Part shown: piece after piece, positions 4,878-8,118 of the stretch | How positions within the stretch are numbered: position 1 is the stretch's first letter | Layout: each line of letters begins with the position of its first letter | NCBI GenBank assembly: GCA_029250425.1 | Contig: JAQXFF010000071.1 | Coordinates: 1 to 8,118, forward strand | Length of the DNA stretch: 8,118 nucleotides | Direction of reading: 5' to 3' | Origin: Candidatus Thalassarchaeaceae archaeon | GTDB lineage: Archaea; Thermoplasmatota; Poseidoniia; Poseidoniales; Thalassarchaeaceae | The notes under the pieces: generated by a model | The model's database searches: none | What the model was told of the DNA's origin: nothing | The model's input: the letters and a program-made list of their open reading frames with translations, nothing else | Program-made: the position numbers and the translations under genes

Positions 4878-6443
4878 TCAACCTCCAGTAATTGGGATAT
4901 ATCCGAGGGCTGGACTCATACCGACTCCTTGTGGGACCCCAATTAGAGTCGGATTAAATGCGGCTAAATTGAACAGAATCAAACAGATAATCATCATCAT
5001 ACCTGCGTGTTTCATTCCAGTTGCAAGACGACCTGTGGCCATGATTCCAGCCATTGCACCGTTACCCATGGCTTGCGCAGTGACACCGTAAAAGAATACC
5101 ACTAGGAAGAACAAGGGGTCGACTGCGTTGATTTGCATGTTTCCAATTGTTTCACTTTCGCCACCACTATTGCTACTCGCGATTGCAGGAATAAACACAT
5201 TTGAAAGAACGATAATCACACCAATAAACACAATGAAAGATACCCAAATAACGGCGATGTAAGAGCCAATCGCACGAGCACGTTCACCCTTCAAGAATTG
5301 AATTTCACGACTGTCATTGGCTGCAGTCACAAGAATATCTGAAATTTTACCACCTGCTTTGTTGGCCTCAGTCACCAAACTCACCGCACGTTGAACCAAT
5401 GGTGTTCCAACGCGTTCTGCAAACATCTCTAGTACGTCTCCAAAAGCGATACCCCACGATAATTGATCAGACATTTTCTTGATTTCATCATTCAGTGCAC
5501 CGTATTCAGAATTGGCCAGTGTTCTCACCGCTAGGGTCATCGAAAGACCACCCTTCCAGTATTCTGCCAAATCTCGCAAGAAGTCTGGGAATTTGGCCTC
5601 AACTTTCTCAATCTTCATCATTTGGCGATCCGAATAAAGGGCAGCAGGGTAGACCATAACGAGGAATCCAAGACCGAAGAAATTCACGAACATGGTTGGT
5701 CTAAGACTCAACGGTCCAAGATTAACTTCGGGGCCCAACCATAGTGATTTGTTGTTCATATTTTCAGGAATCCCGTCCCATGAATCAACAGATACTGTGA
5801 AATCAACCGAATTCAGCATGACTGAACTATCTCCAGAAGATGGAACAGGGAAGTACACCCACAACTGATATTCGCCACCTGGCTCTACGTGTTGGACTGT
5901 TTCTGAACAAGTTCCATCATTGGCCACACATTGGACGGATAGAATGTGTTCGCGGTTGCTTGAGCCTTGAGCATAGTGATACACAGTCACCTCAAATGGA
6001 TACGACTGGTAGGCATCTGCTGAAACGGTCACAGTCATCGGCTGTTGCGGATGCTGTTGAACTTGGCCGTTATCGATGAGTTGTTTCGGACTCATGCCAG
6101 GAACCTGGAATGATTTGGCTTGCCCTGGGGGTTGTATTCGATCCCAAGAGTCAGACCAAACTTCTTCATTGGGACTTTCCTTGGTCAAGAAACAAGTCTG
6201 GTTGTCAAAATAAGTTGGACCTGCTGGGTCCATGGCATCAAATGAATCAGGACAAGCCATATTCAGGAATGCCGGGTTTCCATTCGCTTGGGATAAAACC
6301 AATCCTGAATTTGTAATCCAGAAGCCCAAACATCCGATTCCAAAAAACATTCCAACCAATAAAATCACAATGAAATTAGATTGGGTTTTATCGTCCTTAG
6401 GAAGTTCAAGATTCACGCGGATTTTGTCTTTCTTTCGTGCCAT
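4878..6443 (-). CDS. Archaeal T2SSF/TadC-like pilus platform protein 2 with large extracytoplasmic domain
   Basis: The protein has 521 residues. A lysine-rich cytoplasmic start (MARKKDK) leads to TM1 (about 23-45). An outer-face domain of about 200 residues (46-248) follows, then TM2 (250-270). The cytoplasmic T2SSF core (about 283-390) contains KFPDFLRDLAEYWKGGLS, a G-A-L-N-D-E-I-K-K stretch and E-A-N-K-A-G-G-K-I-S-D-I-L, all typical of archaeal ArlJ/TadC-type platforms. Further helices lie at about 392-419, 441-461 and 478-497, and the tail is Gly/Pro-rich. In type IV filament machines this protein sits at the base of the pilus and transmits ATPase motion to the pilins. The inserted domain has four cysteines (C64, C84, C172, C179) and beta-strand-like stretches (MTVTVSADAY, FEVTVYHYA, YQLWVYFPV, DFTVSVDSW). 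Family platforms usually have only short outer loops, so this domain is unusual. The start is supported by GGAGGTGA four bases upstream, and the gap from platform protein 1 is 12 nt. Confidence 0.88.
   Translation of the reverse strand: MARKKDKIRVNLELPKDDKTQSNFIVILLVGMFFGIGCLGFWITNSGLVLSQANGNPAFLNMACPDSFDAMDPAGPTYFDNQTCFLTKESPNEEVWSDSWDRIQPPGQAKSFQVPGMSPKQLIDNGQVQQHPQQPMTVTVSADAYQSYPFEVTVYHYAQGSSNREHILSVQCVANDGTCSETVQHVEPGGEYQLWVYFPVPSSGDSSVMLNSVDFTVSVDSWDGIPENMNNKSLWLGPEVNLGPLSLRPTMFVNFFGLGFLVMVYPAALYSDRQMMKIEKVEAKFPDFLRDLAEYWKGGLSMTLAVRTLANSEYGALNDEIKKMSDQLSWGIAFGDVLEMFAERVGTPLVQRAVSLVTEANKAGGKISDILVTAANDSREIQFLKGERARAIGSYIAVIWVSFIVFIGVIIVLSNVFIPAIASSNSGGESETIGNMQINAVDPLFFLVVFFYGVTAQAMGNGAMAGIMATGRLATGMKHAGMMMIICLILFNLAAFNPTLIGVPQGVGMSPALGYIPITGG
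4881..4886 (-). promoter_or_regulatory. Shine-Dalgarno of pilin-like protein A
   Basis: The minus strand reads GGAGGT, six bases before the ATG at 4874. The site is embedded in the last two sense codons (Gly-Gly) of platform protein 2, so translation of the two genes is probably coupled. Confidence 0.75.
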
Positions 6444-6447
6444 CTTT

Positions 6448-6455
6448 TCACCTCC
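6448..6455 (-). promoter_or_regulatory. Perfect 8-base Shine-Dalgarno for platform protein 2
   Basis: The minus strand reads GGAGGTGA, fully complementary to the conserved 3' end of 16S rRNA (UCACCUCC). It lies directly after the TGA of platform protein 1 and four bases before the ATG at 6443. It is the strongest ribosome binding site in the window, and it shows that internal genes of the operon use leadered initiation. Confidence 0.85.
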
Positions 6456-7541
6456 TCACATTTTTTGTTCTTCGCTCATCATCCAAACCAGAATACAATA
6501 GGCGATGTGAATCATTGGCAGAACACCCATCACAATACCATATACCTGGCCTTCGGTGATTTGGCTACCTGCACCGGACACCCAGAACATAATGACGAGC
6601 ATGACAATCAGGAAAAGAGGCATTGCAACGGCTACAACAACATACGATTCAGCCATTAATCCAAGGCTCTCAAGGAACACTGTCAAACGAATTCGATTCT
6701 CTCGCATGTAGTGTTCTGCGCGATTAAGGAAGTACAATTTGAGGTTGCCACCACTGGATAGGGTGCCAACCATACCTTGGAAGAATTCTGTGGCCCATGG
6801 AGATGCAGCGCGATCAACAGCGTGTTTAATTGCCGTAATCAAATCCATTCCAAGCAACGAGATATCACGATAAATCATTGCAGAATCGTAGGCGATTTCT
6901 CCGTAAATTCTCTCGTTTGCAGCGAGAGATTTGAAAATTTTCATCGGTGTAGCATTGGCGGCTGCCATGGCTGCAGTATACGATGCAGCATAAGGAAGGA
7001 ATTTTTCAAGGCGGTCACCGCGAGCAGTTTTCTCACGTTGAGCAGTATTGCTAAAATATTTGAATGCGCCAAACGGTATCAATATACCAATGACGATGAC
7101 GAGGAGAGCTTTGGCAGTCACACCCATTGTTTTGGTGTCATAAAATGGACATCCACCATAATTAACTCCAGAAGCGGAATCAGACCAATCCAAATCCCAA
7201 TCGACTGCATCTTTATTTTCAAACGCCCAAATGATACAGGGATCAACACTCTCGGCAGTTTGCTGACTTTCATAAATTGCAATTCCACCTGCACCTGGTA
7301 AAAATATGAGAGCTAAGATTCCCACACAACCCAATACGGTAAGAATCGATGACATTAACGTCGTTGCTTTGTACACTTCAGGCATAACACGAATGTCTGC
7401 CTGTGCTAATGTTTTCATCAACTCCTTATCTGCTCGAGCTTTTTTGCGATACATTCCACCGAAAATAGAATTGGAGAGCTTTTGCCACTCCGTTAGAACC
7501 ATTCCCTCAAAGAGGGGGCCGGTATCCTTCTTCTTCGCCAT
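6456..7541 (-). CDS. Archaeal T2SSF/ArlJ-like pilus platform protein 1
   Basis: The protein has 361 residues with a basic start (MAKKKD) and a cytoplasmic N-terminal region. TM1 (about 58-82) is followed by a 55-residue outer loop (84-139) and TM2 (141-163). The T2SSF domain (about 178-295) is followed by TM3 (298-321) and TM4 (333-354). The cytoplasmic domain carries hallmark archaeal motifs: RLEKFLPYAASYTAAMAAAN, A-x-x-x-x-P-x-K-I-F, Y-R-D-I-S-L-L-G-M-D, S-P-x-A-T-E-F-F-Q-G-M, and L-S-S-G-G-N-L-x-x-Y-F. These match ArlJ and related pilus platforms. The outer loop has one cysteine pair (C102, C131) and is acidic. It would form the membrane base of the filament with platform protein 2 and dock the ATPase encoded just upstream. 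The start is preceded by GAGAGG at 7550-7555; the gap from the ATPase stop is 40 nt. Confidence 0.9.
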   Translation of the reverse strand: MAKKKDTGPLFEGMVLTEWQKLSNSIFGGMYRKKARADKELMKTLAQADIRVMPEVYKATTLMSSILTVLGCVGILALIFLPGAGGIAIYESQQTAESVDPCIIWAFENKDAVDWDLDWSDSASGVNYGGCPFYDTKTMGVTAKALLVIVIGILIPFGAFKYFSNTAQREKTARGDRLEKFLPYAASYTAAMAAANATPMKIFKSLAANERIYGEIAYDSAMIYRDISLLGMDLITAIKHAVDRAASPWATEFFQGMVGTLSSGGNLKLYFLNRAEHYMRENRIRLTVFLESLGLMAESYVVVAVAMPLFLIVMLVIMFWVSGAGSQITEGQVYGIVMGVLPMIHIAYCILVWMMSEEQKM

Positions 7542-7549
7542 GTTATGCG

Positions 7550-7555
7550 CCTCTC
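7550..7555 (-). promoter_or_regulatory. Shine-Dalgarno of platform protein 1
   Basis: The minus strand reads GAGAGG, eight bases before the ATG at 7541. It is weaker than the sites of the three downstream genes but supports the chosen start. Confidence 0.55.
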
Positions 7556-7581
7556 AACTACTATCCATCACCAGTGTAATT

Positions 7582-8118
7582 TCAGCGTAAACCATCCACA
7601 CGCGCGAGGACATCATTGGGACGAACATAGTATTCAGTGATGATTTGAGCAACTTGATCCGACTTGCGAATGTCGTTGAGTACCATCCAATCTAAGATTC
7701 GCTTGCGTGTACGAAGCTCCTGTCGCATCTTTTCTTGACTAAAGTTGATTTTCAGCATGATTTTTTCTAGAACATATGACTTTCCTGAGAAATCGAAATC
7801 GTCACGGGCAGGATCCCACTTGAACACCTCATTGGTAATCACTTCTTGACTGTGAGGATCTACACCAACAATCTCGACTACTTGCTTTGTGCGACGAACA
7901 CGTCGACCATTGATACGTGTTTGGATTTGAATTGCTACTGCCTCTAGTGCAGGAAGCAAAACACGCGGGATGTCAATCGGTTTATTCTCTAAACGGTGGA
8001 CTAGGCTAGGGACAGAATCTGCGTGAACTGTGGAGTATGAACAGTGACCTGTGGCCATTGCTTGGAACAGAACATAGGCTTCAGCACCACGAATCTCACC
8101 GACAATGATGTATTCTGG
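7582..8118 (-). CDS. GspE/ArlI/TadA-type secretion-pilus ATPase, C-terminal part (5' end outside window)
   Basis: The minus-strand frame is open to the right edge; 178 C-terminal residues are visible, ending in TGA at 7584-7582. The internal ATG at 8058 is not the start. The visible part begins in the Walker B region (PEYIIVGEIRGAEA, with the catalytic-region glutamate in GEIR). The His box follows (ATGHCSYSTVHADS), then V-x-x-L-V-H-R-L-E-N. This signature is diagnostic for type II/IV secretion ATPases. The tail (FKWDPARDDF, then LRTRKRILDWM and ITEYY) matches the C-terminal extension of archaeal ArlI/GspE-like enzymes. It should hydrolyse ATP as a cytoplasmic hexamer to drive pilin extraction and filament assembly. 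The third His-box residue is Cys, where related archaeal enzymes often have Thr. The Walker A motif and N-terminal domain lie outside the window. It is followed by two platform proteins and two pilin-like genes, so an Epd/Tad-like pilus is favoured over an archaellum. Confidence 0.92.
   Translation of the reverse strand, partial: PEYIIVGEIRGAEAYVLFQAMATGHCSYSTVHADSVPSLVHRLENKPIDIPRVLLPALEAVAIQIQTRINGRRVRRTKQVVEIVGVDPHSQEVITNEVFKWDPARDDFDFSGKSYVLEKIMLKINFSQEKMRQELRTRKRILDWMVLNDIRKSDQVAQIITEYYVRPNDVLARVDGLR

Noticed and set aside
6777..7301. 174-residue + strand open frame opposite platform protein 1
   Set aside because: It is Cys/Ser/Ile-rich without recognisable motifs and antisense to a confidently identified T2SSF domain.
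3979..8118. Archaellum (arl) operon
   Set aside because: Two platform proteins and pilin-like genes downstream of the ATPase do not match the usual archaellin...ArlH-ArlI-ArlJ order with a single ArlJ. This is not excluded absolutely because the upstream region is missing.
1..8118. CRISPR arrays, insertion sequences, tRNA or rRNA genes
   Set aside because: No regularly spaced repeats, transposase-like protein, terminal inverted repeats or cloverleaf-like sequence with conserved tRNA boxes was seen on either strand.

Overview
The window looks like a chromosomal segment of a marine euryarchaeon, most likely a member of Marine Group II/III (Candidatus Poseidoniales or a close Thermoplasmata-like relative). 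Four things point to this. There is an archaeal-type secretion/pilus ATPase with two archaeal T2SSF (ArlJ/TadC-like) platform proteins. Downstream lie pilin-like proteins whose N-termini resemble euryarchaeal (haloarchaeal DUF7288/DUF7261-type) pilins. There is a sequon-rich, Ig-like surface protein held by a single C-terminal membrane helix. Finally, near-perfect GGAGGTGA Shine-Dalgarno sites inside the operon coexist with promoter arrangements that suggest leaderless starts. The lineage is an inference from protein style; no rRNA or other marker gene is present.

Layout. Two genes read rightward on the + strand: the 3' part of a large secreted surface protein (1-1754), then a protein with six membrane helices and a long cytoplasmic helical-repeat domain (1796-3535). 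They converge on a leftward block that fills the rest of the window. From its 5' end (right edge) this block contains the C-terminal part of a GspE/ArlI-type ATPase (7582-8118), platform protein 1 (6456-7541), platform protein 2 with a large outer-face domain (4878-6443), pilin-like protein A (4413-4874) and pilin-like protein B (3979-4413). A separate small membrane protein of the CBU_0592-like type (3578-3844) follows after a 134-bp gap that probably holds its own promoter.

How the genes work together. The ATPase, two platform proteins and two class-III-signal pilin-like proteins form a compact operon with gaps of 40, 12 and 3 nt and a 1-nt overlap. This is the minimal assembly motor plus substrates of an archaeal type IV filament. 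Having two single-domain platform proteins resembles Epd/Tad-like pili rather than an archaellum (normally one ArlJ) or the haloarchaeal PilC (two T2SSF domains in one chain). The most unusual element is platform protein 2, with about 200 residues of beta-rich, four-cysteine sequence inserted between its first two membrane helices and exposed outside the membrane. The + strand pair is an adhesin-like surface protein and an unrecognised membrane protein. They are not obviously part of the pilus but share the theme of the cell envelope.

The protein-coding density is very high. No tRNA, rRNA, CRISPR array, insertion sequence or origin was seen, and no gene-free stretch exceeds about 135 bp.
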